From an uncultured Lachnospiraceae bacterium (GTDB taxonomy: Bacteria > Bacillota > Clostridia > Lachnospirales > Lachnospiraceae): a stretch of 35,485 nucleotides of DNA. The notes under the pieces are model-generated. The model was not told the origin of the DNA and did not search any database. It saw only the letters and a list, made by a program, of their open reading frames with translations. Shown piece by piece: positions 16,186 through 23,704 of this stretch (position 1 is the first letter of the stretch; every line of letters begins with the position of its first letter). The DNA is taken from contig CAJUOE010000004.1 in NCBI GenBank assembly GCA_910587895.1, forward strand, positions 1-35,485. The letters run 5' to 3'. The position numbers and the translations under genes are program-made.

Positions 16186-16470
16186 ATGGAAAAAAATGCA
16201 GACAGGATTATTATTACGGTGGTGGGAAAAGATACCGTGGGAATCATCGCCAGGGTATGCACCTATCTCTCGGAACATCAGATCAATGTGCTGGATATCA
16301 GCCAGACAATTGTCCAGGAATTTTTCAATATGATGATGATTGCGGATATGAAGAATGCGGATAAGCCATTCGACCAGTGCGCCGGGGACCTGGAACATCT
16401 GGGAGAGGAGATTGGCGTGAATATCAGGTGCCAGCGCGAAGAAATCTTTCATAAAATGCACAGAATTTAA
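16186..16470 (+). CDS. ACT domain protein (UPF0237 type)
   Basis: A 94-residue protein consisting of a single ACT-like fold: beta strand RIIITVVGKDTVGIIARVC, then a helix and LDISQTIVQEFFNMMMIADM. ACT domains bind amino acids and regulate enzymes. This small free-standing form is related to the N-terminal half of GcvR. GGAGG about 9 bases before ATG 16186 sets the start; earlier in-frame ATGs lie inside the MBL gene. It is followed after 11 bases by the UPF0210 gene, and these two are a conserved pair in Clostridia and streptococci as I recall. A joint regulatory role is inferred from that pairing. Confidence 0.88.
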   Translation: MEKNADRIIITVVGKDTVGIIARVCTYLSEHQINVLDISQTIVQEFFNMMMIADMKNADKPFDQCAGDLEHLGEEIGVNIRCQREEIFHKMHRI

Positions 16471-16481
16471 GGAGCGGCGTG

Positions 16482-17846
16482 ATGATAAATATCTGGGAAG
16501 TAAATGAAACGAATAAGATGATTGAGCAGGAAAATCTTGACGTGCGTACGATTACGCTGGGAATCAGCCTGCTTGATTGCATTGATTCCGATTTGCAGAA
16601 ATTAAACGATAATATTTACCGTAAGATTACGACGGTGGCGGAGAAACTCGTTGAGACAGGAGAAGAGATTGAGCGCGGATATGGAATCCCCATTGTGAAC
16701 AAGCGGATTTCCGTAACGCCCATTTCCCTGATTGGGGAGGCGGCATGTCGGACGCCTGAGGATTTTGCAACGATTGCGAAGACGCTTGATAAGGCGGCGA
16801 AAGAAGTAGGCGTGAACTTTATCGGCGGATATTCGGCGCTGGTCTCGAAAGGCATGACGTCAGGGGACCGAAACCTGATCTGTTCGATTCCGCAGGCATT
16901 AGCGGAAACGGAACGCGTATGCAGTTCTGTCAATGTGGGCTCTACGAAGACGGGCATTGATATGGATGCGGTAAAGCTGATGGGAGAGATTATCTTAAAG
17001 ACAGCCGAGTACACAAAGGAGAATGATTCTCTGGGCTGTGCCAAACTGGTGGTGTTCTGTAATGCCCCGGATGACAATCCGTTTATGGCGGGCGCGTTCC
17101 ACGGCGTAACCGAGGCGGACGCGATTATCAATGTTGGGGTATCCGGTCCCGGAGTTGTGAAGAAAGCGCTTGAGCAGGTGCGCGGCGCAGATTTTGAGAC
17201 GCTCTGTGAGACAATTAAAAAGACAGCGTTTAAGATTACGCGCGTCGGTCAGCTGGTGGCGCAGGAGGCAAGCAAGCGAATGCAGGTTCCGTTTGGAATT
17301 ATCGACCTTTCTCTGGCTCCGACGCCCGCTATCGGAGATTCCGTTGCTGAGATCCTGGAGGAGATTGGACTGGAATACGCGGGAGCGCCTGGTACTACGG
17401 CTGCGCTTGCGCTGTTGAATGATCAGGTTAAAAAAGGCGGGATTATGGCCTCCTCCTATGTTGGAGGCTTGAGCGGAGCGTTCATTCCGGTCAGTGAGGA
17501 TCAGGGAATGATCAATGCAGTGGAGAGCGGCGCCTTGACGTTGGAGAAACTGGAGGCGATGACCTGCGTTTGTTCTGTGGGACTTGACATGATAGCCATA
17601 CCGGGGGATGTGCCGCCATCCACGATTTCCGGTATCATAGCGGATGAGATGGCAATTGGAATGATTAACCAGAAGACGACGGCCGTCCGTCTGATTCCGG
17701 TCATCGGAAAAGGGATCGGAGAGACGGTGGAGTTTGGCGGGTTGCTGGGACACGCGCCGGTCATGCCGGTCAACCGGTTTGGATGTGACGCCTTTATCAA
17801 CCGTAAGGGAAGAATTCCTGCGCCGGTACATAGTTTTAAGAATTGA
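16482..17846 (+). CDS. UPF0210 (DUF711, PFL-like) family protein
   Basis: The protein has 454 residues. It is rich in conserved glycine patches (GPGVVKKALEQVRG, AGAPGTTAALALL, GGLSGAFIPVSEDQGM, MPVNRFGCDAFINRKGRIPAP) that identify the UPF0210/DUF711 family, structurally related to glycyl-radical-like folds. I see no catalytic radical loop and the biochemical function is not known. AAGGAG (16469-16474) is 7 bases from ATG 16482; the GTG at 16479 is only 4 bases away. It lies 11 bases after the ACT gene and ends the polA-led run. No clear terminator follows, only a new promoter at 17866. Confidence 0.88.
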   Translation: MINIWEVNETNKMIEQENLDVRTITLGISLLDCIDSDLQKLNDNIYRKITTVAEKLVETGEEIERGYGIPIVNKRISVTPISLIGEAACRTPEDFATIAKTLDKAAKEVGVNFIGGYSALVSKGMTSGDRNLICSIPQALAETERVCSSVNVGSTKTGIDMDAVKLMGEIILKTAEYTKENDSLGCAKLVVFCNAPDDNPFMAGAFHGVTEADAIINVGVSGPGVVKKALEQVRGADFETLCETIKKTAFKITRVGQLVAQEASKRMQVPFGIIDLSLAPTPAIGDSVAEILEEIGLEYAGAPGTTAALALLNDQVKKGGIMASSYVGGLSGAFIPVSEDQGMINAVESGALTLEKLEAMTCVCSVGLDMIAIPGDVPPSTISGIIADEMAIGMINQKTTAVRLIPVIGKGIGETVEFGGLLGHAPVMPVNRFGCDAFINRKGRIPAPVHSFKN

Positions 17847-17865
17847 GATAGCCGAAGCATTTAAC

Positions 17866-17894
17866 TTGTGTATTGGGAAACAGTGTGTTATGAT
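17866..17894 (+). promoter_or_regulatory. Sigma-A promoter for the acidic membrane protein and hisHF
   Basis: TTGTGT (17866-17871), 17-base spacer, TATGAT (17889-17894). The start site is near 17901, giving a leader of about 30 bases. Confidence 0.7.
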
Positions 17895-17931
17895 AAATAC
17901 AGTATGAGAAAAAGCACCGGAGGTGGAATCT

Positions 17932-19590
17932 TTGAACGAGAGAGAAGATTACCTGGACAAATTGTTGCGGGGAGTAGAAGGCGAATCAGAGATAACAGAA
18001 GATGAGGACGATTTCTTCAGCCGTTTTGGAGATCCTGTTTCTGACGATGATGAGGATGATTTCTTAAAGGCGTTTGAGAAGAGCAAATCCAAATCGAGAG
18101 TCGAATCGGGTTCGAAGGATGATGATGATTTTAATCTGGATGATATTGACAATATTGTCAGCAACATAAAAAATGGCACGCTGGATGATCTGGATGACGG
18201 GAAGGATCTGTCTATTGAGGAGTCCCTCAGGAATTACGATGATGATGATTTTGGACTGAGCGATGTTGGCGCCGGATACGCAGATTCGGAGCCCGAGCCT
18301 GAGCCCGAGCCTGATTTTGAAGTAAATACGCTGGATGGAGCCGGAGAATCGGATTTTAACTCGGAAGAAGCGAATCAGGAACTTCTGGATATGCTTTCCG
18401 GCATCGGGGAAGAAGCGAAGGAAGAGCCATCGGTAGATTTTGCGGATGGGGATGCTTTTACGGAGGATGATTTTGTCAATAACCTGGATGGGGACGCAGC
18501 AGACATGACTGCATCCGATGATATGGGCTCTGATGGCCTGGAAGACCTGATGGGTTCAGGGGATTCTGATATGGAAGATCTTGCCCGGCAGCTGGAAGGG
18601 CTTGGCCTGGAAGATCCGGAGACTTACGGTGACATGGATGAGGGTGTTTTGGATGCGCCCGCACCGAAAAAGGAAAAGAACAAAAATAAGAAAGATAAGA
18701 AGGCTAAGAACCGGAAAGAGACAGAGGGTGACGGGAAGAAACCAGGGTTCTTCAAACGGTTGAGCCTGCTTTTGTTTGGCGAAGAAGACAAGGTGATTGA
18801 CGCCGCTGATGTAGAGAACCTCACAGAGGAAGACAAGGCGGATTTGCAAAAGATCGCCGACGAGGAAACGGCAAAAGAGAAAAAGAAGCAGGAAAAGGCG
18901 GAACAGAAGGAAGAGCAGAAAGAACAGAAGAAGAAAGACAAAGAGGAAAAGAAAAAGGAAAAAGACCAGAAGAAGGCTGAGAAAGATCAGCTGAAGAAAG
19001 AAAAAGCCGAGAAGAAGAAAGAGAAGAAAAAGGATCTGAAGGTCATCGACCGCAGCAAGCCGCTGCCGAAGGGGCCGGTGGTATTGATTCTTCTGGTAGG
19101 CGTTTCGCTGGTTATCCTGATCAATCTTTTCAGCAGCCAGGTGGGATATATGCTGAGTATCACACAGGCGAGAGAATATTATGAAAAGGGCAATTATGTC
19201 ATGGCATATAGCTGCTTTACGCAGGGTGAGAAGGTGAAAGCGGTTGACGAGGAGCTTTATAACAAGGCAAGGCTTACCGCATATGTACAGCAGCCCATTA
19301 ATAATTACCGGGTATACCGCAAGCAGGAAATGCACGCGGAGGCAATGAGCGCATTGATTCTCGGTGTAGGAAGATTTGACAAGAATGCAAATGAGGCGGC
19401 AGCAACAGGAGCGGCAATTGAATATGACAATATGCTTGAAATTATCAGGAAGGCATTAAAGAAAGATTATAAATTGTCCCTTGATCAGGCAAGAGAACTG
19501 TATGCGATCTGGGATAAAGAAGAATACACGCTGGAAATTTACAGAATTATAGATGAGCTTGGACTTGGTACAGAGAGTGCAGAGGAGTAG
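17932..19590 (+). CDS. Acidic single-pass membrane protein with TPR-like C-terminal domain, function unknown
   Basis: The protein has 552 residues. Residues 1-~245 are extremely Asp/Glu-rich and low-complexity, with an EPEPEPEP tract (120-127), so probably disordered. Residues ~245-380 are Lys/Glu-rich and likely coiled coil. One membrane helix follows (~382-402, VVLILLVGVSLVILINLF). The C-terminal ~150 residues are helical and resemble tetratricopeptide repeats (AREYYEKGNYVMAYSCF). With positive residues before the helix, the long charged part should be cytoplasmic and the repeat domain outside. The start is probably TTG 17932: GGAGG (17919-17923) is 8 bases away, whereas GTG 17923 overlaps that site. 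hisH begins 4 bases after the stop. I know it only as a conserved Lachnospiraceae-type hypothetical. Confidence 0.75.
   Translation: MNEREDYLDKLLRGVEGESEITEDEDDFFSRFGDPVSDDDEDDFLKAFEKSKSKSRVESGSKDDDDFNLDDIDNIVSNIKNGTLDDLDDGKDLSIEESLRNYDDDDFGLSDVGAGYADSEPEPEPEPDFEVNTLDGAGESDFNSEEANQELLDMLSGIGEEAKEEPSVDFADGDAFTEDDFVNNLDGDAADMTASDDMGSDGLEDLMGSGDSDMEDLARQLEGLGLEDPETYGDMDEGVLDAPAPKKEKNKNKKDKKAKNRKETEGDGKKPGFFKRLSLLLFGEEDKVIDAADVENLTEEDKADLQKIADEETAKEKKKQEKAEQKEEQKEQKKKDKEEKKKEKDQKKAEKDQLKKEKAEKKKEKKKDLKVIDRSKPLPKGPVVLILLVGVSLVILINLFSSQVGYMLSITQAREYYEKGNYVMAYSCFTQGEKVKAVDEELYNKARLTAYVQQPINNYRVYRKQEMHAEAMSALILGVGRFDKNANEAAATGAAIEYDNMLEIIRKALKKDYKLSLDQARELYAIWDKEEYTLEIYRIIDELGLGTESAEE
18289..18312 (+). 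repeat. Two tandem 12-bp units coding Glu-Pro repeats
   Basis: GAGCCCGAGCCT is repeated exactly twice, coding EPEPEPEP in the disordered acidic region. Slippage-prone, so copy number may vary between strains. Confidence 0.8.
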
Positions 19591-19594
19591 CGGC

Positions 19595-20212
19595 ATGATA
19601 GCGATAATTGATTATGATGCGGGGAATCTGAAAAGTGTTGAGAAAGCTCTGAATTATCTGGGAGAGGAAACCATTGTCACCAGAGATTGCAGGGATATCC
19701 TGACGGCGGATAAAGTGATTTTGCCGGGTGTCGGGGCCTTCGGGGAGGCAATGGAGCGACTCAGGAAGTATGAACTGGATAAAGTCATTCATGAAGTGAC
19801 GGAGAAGCAGACGCCGTTTCTTGGCATATGTCTGGGATTGCAGCTTTTGTTTGCAGGCAGTGAGGAAAACGGCGGTGTGGAAGGTTTACATATTCTGGAC
19901 GGGGAAATTGTGAGGATTCCGGCGAAGGATGGACTCAAAATTCCCCATATCGGCTGGAATTCCCTGCATTTGCAGCATCAGGGAAAGCTTTATGATGGAA
20001 TTACGGAAGGTGCGTTTGTCTATTTTGTGCATTCCTATTACCTGAAAGCCGGGGATGACCAGATCGTGAAGGCGTCTACGGAATATGGAGTCACTATCCA
20101 TGCGTCTGTGGAACAGGGAAACGTGTTTGCATGTCAGTTCCATCCGGAAAAAAGCAGCAGCACAGGGCTGCAGATCTTACGGAACTTTGCAGGAACAGGG
20201 GAGGTGCAGTGA
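19595..20212 (+). CDS. hisH: Imidazole glycerol phosphate synthase, glutaminase subunit
   Basis: The protein has 205 residues and is a class I glutamine amidotransferase that feeds ammonia to HisF in histidine synthesis. The catalytic triad is visible: C79 in GICLGLQ, H183 and E185 in QFHPEKSS. The oxyanion strand LPGVGAFG and PHIGWN are also present. GAGGAG 5-6 bases before ATG 19595 sets the start, 4 bases after the acidic membrane protein's stop. Its stop overlaps the hisF ATG by one base (TGATG), so the two subunits are translationally coupled. No other his genes lie in this window, so hisHF is separated from the rest of the pathway or from a main his operon elsewhere. Confidence 0.96.
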   Translation: MIAIIDYDAGNLKSVEKALNYLGEETIVTRDCRDILTADKVILPGVGAFGEAMERLRKYELDKVIHEVTEKQTPFLGICLGLQLLFAGSEENGGVEGLHILDGEIVRIPAKDGLKIPHIGWNSLHLQHQGKLYDGITEGAFVYFVHSYYLKAGDDQIVKASTEYGVTIHASVEQGNVFACQFHPEKSSSTGLQILRNFAGTGEVQ

Positions 20213-20973
20213 TGTTTACCAAACGAATCATTCCCTGCCTGGACGTACATGACGGACGTGTGGTAAAGGGTGTTAATTTTGTCAACCTCAAGGACGCCGG
20301 AGATCCGGTGGCAGTGGCAGCCGCCTATGATAAGGCGGGTGCAGACGAGGTTGTGTTTTTGGATATTACGGCGTCGTCGGATGCCAGGAATACGGTGGTT
20401 GATATGGTGCGCAGGGTAGCGCAGACCGTATTTATTCCCTTCACGGTGGGCGGCGGCATTCGCACGGTGGAGGATTTTAAGGTACTTCTCCGGGAGGGTG
20501 CAGATAAAATTTCCATCAATTCTTCTGCCATCAATACGCCGGAGCTAATCAGTGACGCGGCAGATAAGTTTGGCAGCCAGTGCGTGGTTGTTGCGATTGA
20601 TGCAAAACGCAGGGAAGATGGCAGCGGATGGAATGTATATAAAAATGGCGGCAGGATTGATACCGGTCTGGATGCGGTAGAGTGGGCCATGCGCGCCAAC
20701 CGCATGGGAGCGGGGGAAATTTTACTCACGAGCATGGATTGTGACGGTACAAAGGCAGGTTATGACCTGGCGTTGACGAAAACAATTGCAGATCATGTTT
20801 CGATTCCGGTAATTGCCTCCGGCGGAGCTGGCACAAAGGAGCATTTTTATGAGGCGTTGACTGAGGGCGGCGCAGAAGCGGCATTGGCGGCGTCCCTGTT
20901 CCACTATAAGGAACTGGAGATTATGGAATTAAAGAATTATCTGGCACAGAGAGGCGTATCCGTACGTGTGTGA
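20212..20973 (+). CDS. hisF: Imidazole glycerol phosphate synthase, cyclase subunit
   Basis: The protein has 253 residues and is a (beta/alpha)8 barrel that converts PRFAR plus ammonia to IGP and AICAR. The catalytic acids are D11 (IIPCLDVHDGRVVKG) and D130 (AIDAKR). Phosphate-binding glycines are in TVGGGIR and IASGGAG. The ATG at 20212 overlaps the hisH stop, and GGGGAGGTG lies about 6 bases upstream. An in-frame ATG at 20131 would lie deep in hisH and is rejected. It pairs with hisH as the synthase complex. Confidence 0.97.
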   Translation: MFTKRIIPCLDVHDGRVVKGVNFVNLKDAGDPVAVAAAYDKAGADEVVFLDITASSDARNTVVDMVRRVAQTVFIPFTVGGGIRTVEDFKVLLREGADKISINSSAINTPELISDAADKFGSQCVVVAIDAKRREDGSGWNVYKNGGRIDTGLDAVEWAMRANRMGAGEILLTSMDCDGTKAGYDLALTKTIADHVSIPVIASGGAGTKEHFYEALTEGGAEAALAASLFHYKELEIMELKNYLAQRGVSVRV

Positions 20974-21024
20974 CCGGAAGGCGGATGCTTTTGGGAATAA
21001 CGAATGAGGAAAGGAGCAATTCTC

Positions 21025-21699
21025 ATGGGAATGCTGCAAAATGACTGGGTAGATGCGATTGGCGGGGAATTTAAGAAACCTTACTATGCCAGCCTCTATC
21101 GCTTTATCAAAGAAGAGTACAGTACGAAAGTGATTTATCCGCCGGCGGATGATATCTTCAATGCCATGCACCTGACGCCGCTTGGCCAGGTAAAAGTGTT
21201 AATTCTGGGGCAGGATCCATACCATAACCAGGGACAGGCGCATGGATTGTGTTTTTCTGTGAGACCCGAGGTGGATATTCCGCCGTCATTGGAGAATATA
21301 TATAAGGAGCTTCAGGATGATCTGGGCTGTGAGATTCCCAATAACGGATATCTGGTAAAATGGGCCAGGCAGGGAGTGCTGATGCTCAATACGGTGCTGA
21401 CGGTTCGCGCACATCAGGCGTTTTCCCACCAGGGAAAGGGATGGGAACAGTTTACTGATGCGATCATCCGTGAGGTCAATGCACAGGATCGCCCCATTGT
21501 CTATATGCTGTGGGGAAAGCCGGCGCAGAGCAAGATTCCCATGTTGAATAATCCAAAACATCTGATATTAAAGGCGCCGCATCCGAGCCCGCTTTCGGCG
21601 TACCGTGGATTCTTTGGATGTAAGCATTTCAGCCAGGCGAATGAGTTTCTTGCAGCAAACGGCATAGATCCGATTGACTGGCAGATAGAGAACATATAG
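21025..21699 (+). CDS. ung: Uracil-DNA glycosylase, family 1
   Basis: The protein has 224 residues. It removes uracil from DNA at the start of base excision repair. Family 1 signatures: the water-activating loop GQDPYHN (D64, H67), uracil-pocket residues CFSVR, LNTVLTVR, and the HPSPLS loop (H186) followed by the minor-groove-inserting region YRGFFGCKHF. AAAGGAG (GGAG 21013-21016) is 8 bases from ATG 21025. An upstream ATG at 21004 lies before that site and is rejected. It is 51 bases after hisF and may be read from the same transcript, then followed by a new promoter. Confidence 0.96.
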   Translation: MGMLQNDWVDAIGGEFKKPYYASLYRFIKEEYSTKVIYPPADDIFNAMHLTPLGQVKVLILGQDPYHNQGQAHGLCFSVRPEVDIPPSLENIYKELQDDLGCEIPNNGYLVKWARQGVLMLNTVLTVRAHQAFSHQGKGWEQFTDAIIREVNAQDRPIVYMLWGKPAQSKIPMLNNPKHLILKAPHPSPLSAYRGFFGCKHFSQANEFLAANGIDPIDWQIENI

Positions 21700-21707
21700 T
21701 ATCATTG

Positions 21708-21736
21708 TTGCAAAAAGACAGGTCTAATGTTACAAT
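21708..21736 (+). promoter_or_regulatory. Sigma-A promoter for the coiled-coil protein gene
   Basis: TTGCAA (21708-21713), 17-base spacer, TACAAT (21731-21736). It drives the coiled-coil protein and probably the next two genes. Confidence 0.75.
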
Positions 21737-21772
21737 GAATTCCATAAACATAAGAAAGGATATGTATATAAG

Positions 21773-22567
21773 GTGCAGAAAGAAGACTTTTTTTTAAAAC
21801 AGATTGACGAATTTAAGGAAAAAGCAAAATACCTTCAGGGTTTGCTAACTACAAAAGAGAGCAAGGTAGAGGAACTGGACAGCGTTCTGGAAGAAAAAGA
21901 AGAGAAATCAAAGACATTTCAGAAGATATTAGATGGACAGAAAGAGGAAGCGGACAGTCTGACCCAGGGCGTAAGGCGTCAGGTTGACGCACTGATTTCC
22001 CGCGTGGATGAGCAGCTGCGTGTCATGGATGAGACGGTCAGCTGTGAAATTAATACGTTGGAAGAACGGATTTCTGAACAGATTGATGAGATGAACAGCA
22101 ACTCACAGCAGAGCATGGCGGAGTTGGATAAGAAACTCCAGAATTTCTCAGAGTCTGCGGCAGAACAGATCCGGGAGCAGGAGAATTCCACAAGGGAGAC
22201 ACTGGAAGGAGTTTCCGCTGAACTGGAGAAAATAAACGCCTCTCTTGCGCAGCTTGCGTCGGATTCCGAGGACGACAGCGAGAGCGATCAGACGATCGAG
22301 GCGATGAAAACAGAGCTTGAGGCAATGAAGGCAGACCTTGAGACGATGAAGACAGAACTCGGGGAAAAGATTCACAGGGAGAATGTGAAGTGTTACCGCA
22401 ATATCCAGACTCTGTTGGAGGAATTAGAGACGAAGATAGAGCATGTGGAGATGGGCGCGCAGAGCATGAAAGTGGTCAAGGGTTATTTTGGCGTATTGAT
22501 CATTCTTGGCATTATAAATATCGGGGGCATTGTTGCAATTATTGCCCATATGTTTGGATTTTTCTAG
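21773..22567 (+). CDS. Coiled-coil protein with C-terminal membrane anchor, function unknown
   Basis: The protein has 264 residues. Residues ~5-235 are almost pure helix with heptads and charged edges. An acidic gap (SDSEDDSESD, ~163-172) is followed by three perfect heptad repeats (~176-196). The last ~25 residues are hydrophobic (YFGVLIILGIINIGGIVAIIAHMFGFF), so it is tail-anchored with the coiled coil in the cytoplasm. There is no SMC, MCP signalling or MreC-like motif. The start is GTG 21773; AAAGGA lies 12 bases away, rather far, so expression may be modest. The flavin reductase gene starts 9 bases after its stop. A structural or scaffolding role is a guess. Confidence 0.72.
   Translation: MQKEDFFLKQIDEFKEKAKYLQGLLTTKESKVEELDSVLEEKEEKSKTFQKILDGQKEEADSLTQGVRRQVDALISRVDEQLRVMDETVSCEINTLEERISEQIDEMNSNSQQSMAELDKKLQNFSESAAEQIREQENSTRETLEGVSAELEKINASLAQLASDSEDDSESDQTIEAMKTELEAMKADLETMKTELGEKIHRENVKCYRNIQTLLEELETKIEHVEMGAQSMKVVKGYFGVLIILGIINIGGIVAIIAHMFGFF
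22298..22360 (+). repeat. Three tandem 21-bp units coding heptad repeats
   Basis: Units begin at 22298, 22319 and 22340 and code EAMKTEL, EAMKADL and ETMKTEL. They differ by a few third-position or conservative changes, so the expansion is not recent. Confidence 0.85.
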
Positions 22568-22576
22568 GAGTGTCAC

Positions 22577-23158
22577 GTGCAGGAAGATAATATTTATCGG
22601 AAACAGGAGTGGAAACCGGGGAATATGCTCTATCCTCTGCCGGCAGTCATGGTAACTGTGGCGGACGGGGAAGGGCGGGATAATATCATTACGGTGGCGT
22701 GGACGGGGACTGTCTGTACCAACCCGCCGATGGTATATATTTCTGTGAGGCCGGAGCGCTATTCCTACCATATGATAGCGAAGACCGGAGAGTTTGTCAT
22801 CAACCTTACGACCAGGAAACTGGCATATGCGACAGATTATTGCGGCGTCAAATCCGGCAGGGAAGTTGACAAGTTCGCATCCCTTCATCTGACAAGGCAG
22901 AAATCATCGAAGGTTTTGCCTCCGCTGATAGGGGAAAGCCCCGTTAATATGGAATGCAGGGTGACAGAGTGTATGAAACTTGGCTCCCATCATATGTTTC
23001 TGGCAGAAGTGGTTGCCGTACATGCCTCAGAGGCTTATATGGACCAAAAGGGGAAATTTCATCTGGAGCAGGCGGAGCCGATTGTATATTCCCATGGCGC
23101 ATATTGCGACCTCAAAAGTATTCTGGGAACATTTGGTTACAGCGTAAAGAAAAAGTAG
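22577..23158 (+). CDS. Flavin reductase-like FMN-binding protein
   Basis: The protein has 193 residues. The split-barrel flavin reductase fold is shown by GNMLYPLPAVMVTVAD, the FMN-binding NIITVAWTGTVCTNPPMVYISVR strand-loop region, FVINLTTRKLA and AEPIVYSHGAYCDL near the C-terminus. Such proteins reduce flavin with NAD(P)H or bind FMN as electron carriers; clostridial members are often flavoredoxin-like. The start is GTG 22577, with TAGGAG 8-9 bases upstream overlapping the previous stop. It is likely co-transcribed with the coiled-coil gene. Which reaction it serves cannot be told from context. Confidence 0.9.
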   Translation: MQEDNIYRKQEWKPGNMLYPLPAVMVTVADGEGRDNIITVAWTGTVCTNPPMVYISVRPERYSYHMIAKTGEFVINLTTRKLAYATDYCGVKSGREVDKFASLHLTRQKSSKVLPPLIGESPVNMECRVTECMKLGSHHMFLAEVVAVHASEAYMDQKGKFHLEQAEPIVYSHGAYCDLKSILGTFGYSVKKK

Positions 23159-23217
23159 TCAGTTCCTTGCAGGGATTGGCTGCTGATATATATTAAGAAG
23201 AGTGGTGAGGATTTTGC

Positions 23218-23244
23218 ATGAAGTATCGTTATTTGATAACATGA
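23218..23244 (+). CDS. Possible 8-codon leader ORF coupled to the zinc-ribbon gene
   Basis: ATG 23218 is 6 bases after TGAGGA (23206-23211) and reads MKYRYLIT before TGA 23242-23244. The stop overlaps the ATG of the next gene as ATGA (23241-23244). The downstream gene has no ribosome binding site of its own at that ATG, so reinitiation after this mini-ORF is an attractive explanation. It is very short and unsupported by homology. Confidence 0.4.
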   Translation: MKYRYLIT

Positions 23245-23630
23245 AGTTATGTTCAGTATGTCACAGGGATCTCCCGGAGAAATATGAAGGAGATCTGTGC
23301 CCGGTCTGTCAGGAGAACCAGTTATTTTCTGAAGTGAAAGAGTATATCCGCGCGCAGGATGTGACAGAGTATCAGGTTGCAGAGCATTTTAATATTCCAA
23401 GGATGCTCGTGAAGAAATGGATTGCAGAGGGCAGGGTGGAATACAAAGAGCAGGAAGAAAAGATTGTAAACCTGCATTGTTCCATGTGTGGAGAAAAGAT
23501 TACGTTTGGAACGCTTTGCCAGAAGTGCTATCGCGAGAAGTATCATACGGCGGCTGGATTTTTGCCGTTGCAGCTGGGCGAAAAGAGCAAAATGCGTTTC
23601 CTGGATAAGGATGACCCGGATAATGATTAA
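23241..23630 (+). CDS. Zinc-ribbon/helix-turn-helix protein, related to flagellar-operon YvyF type
   Basis: The protein has 129 residues if started at ATG 23241. Two zinc-ribbon pairs flank a helix-turn-helix: C4/C7 with C20/C23, then a MerR-like helix-turn-helix (~41-66, VTEYQVAEHFNIPRMLVKKW), then C80/C83 with C93/C96. This layout resembles the TIGR03826/YvyF group, named for its place in flagellar operons, but no flagellar genes are here. An alternative start at GTG 23202 or 23205 would add 12-13 residues of no clear character. The best Shine-Dalgarno (23206-23211) serves ATG 23218 in another frame, so the true start is uncertain. It is the last gene before a very strong hairpin terminator. 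Nucleic-acid binding is likely; target unknown. Confidence 0.7.
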   Translation: MKLCSVCHRDLPEKYEGDLCPVCQENQLFSEVKEYIRAQDVTEYQVAEHFNIPRMLVKKWIAEGRVEYKEQEEKIVNLHCSMCGEKITFGTLCQKCYREKYHTAAGFLPLQLGEKSKMRFLDKDDPDND

Positions 23631-23644
23631 AGAAATGAGGGCAA

Positions 23645-23704
23645 TTTACAGAGGGTGTGCATCCGGCATGATCGTCGGATGCACACCCTCTGTAAAATTA
23701 TTTT
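23645..23704. terminator. Terminator with a 21-bp perfect stem between convergent genes
   Basis: Positions 23645-23665 pair perfectly with 23676-23696 around a 10-base loop. On the plus strand ATTATTTT follows. It also closes the minus-strand DUF4364 gene, whose stop codon (23698-23700) sits in the T-rich tail; on that strand the T-tract is poor. Bidirectional use is likely. Confidence 0.85.

Noticed and set aside
16995..17831. 278-codon minus-strand frame
   Set aside because: Antisense to the well-conserved UPF0210 gene; Arg/His-rich with no motif.
18556..19335. Leu/Phe-rich minus-strand frame resembling a membrane protein
   Set aside because: It is the complement of Lys/Glu (AAG/GAA) codons in the acidic membrane protein, which creates artificial CTT/TTC runs.
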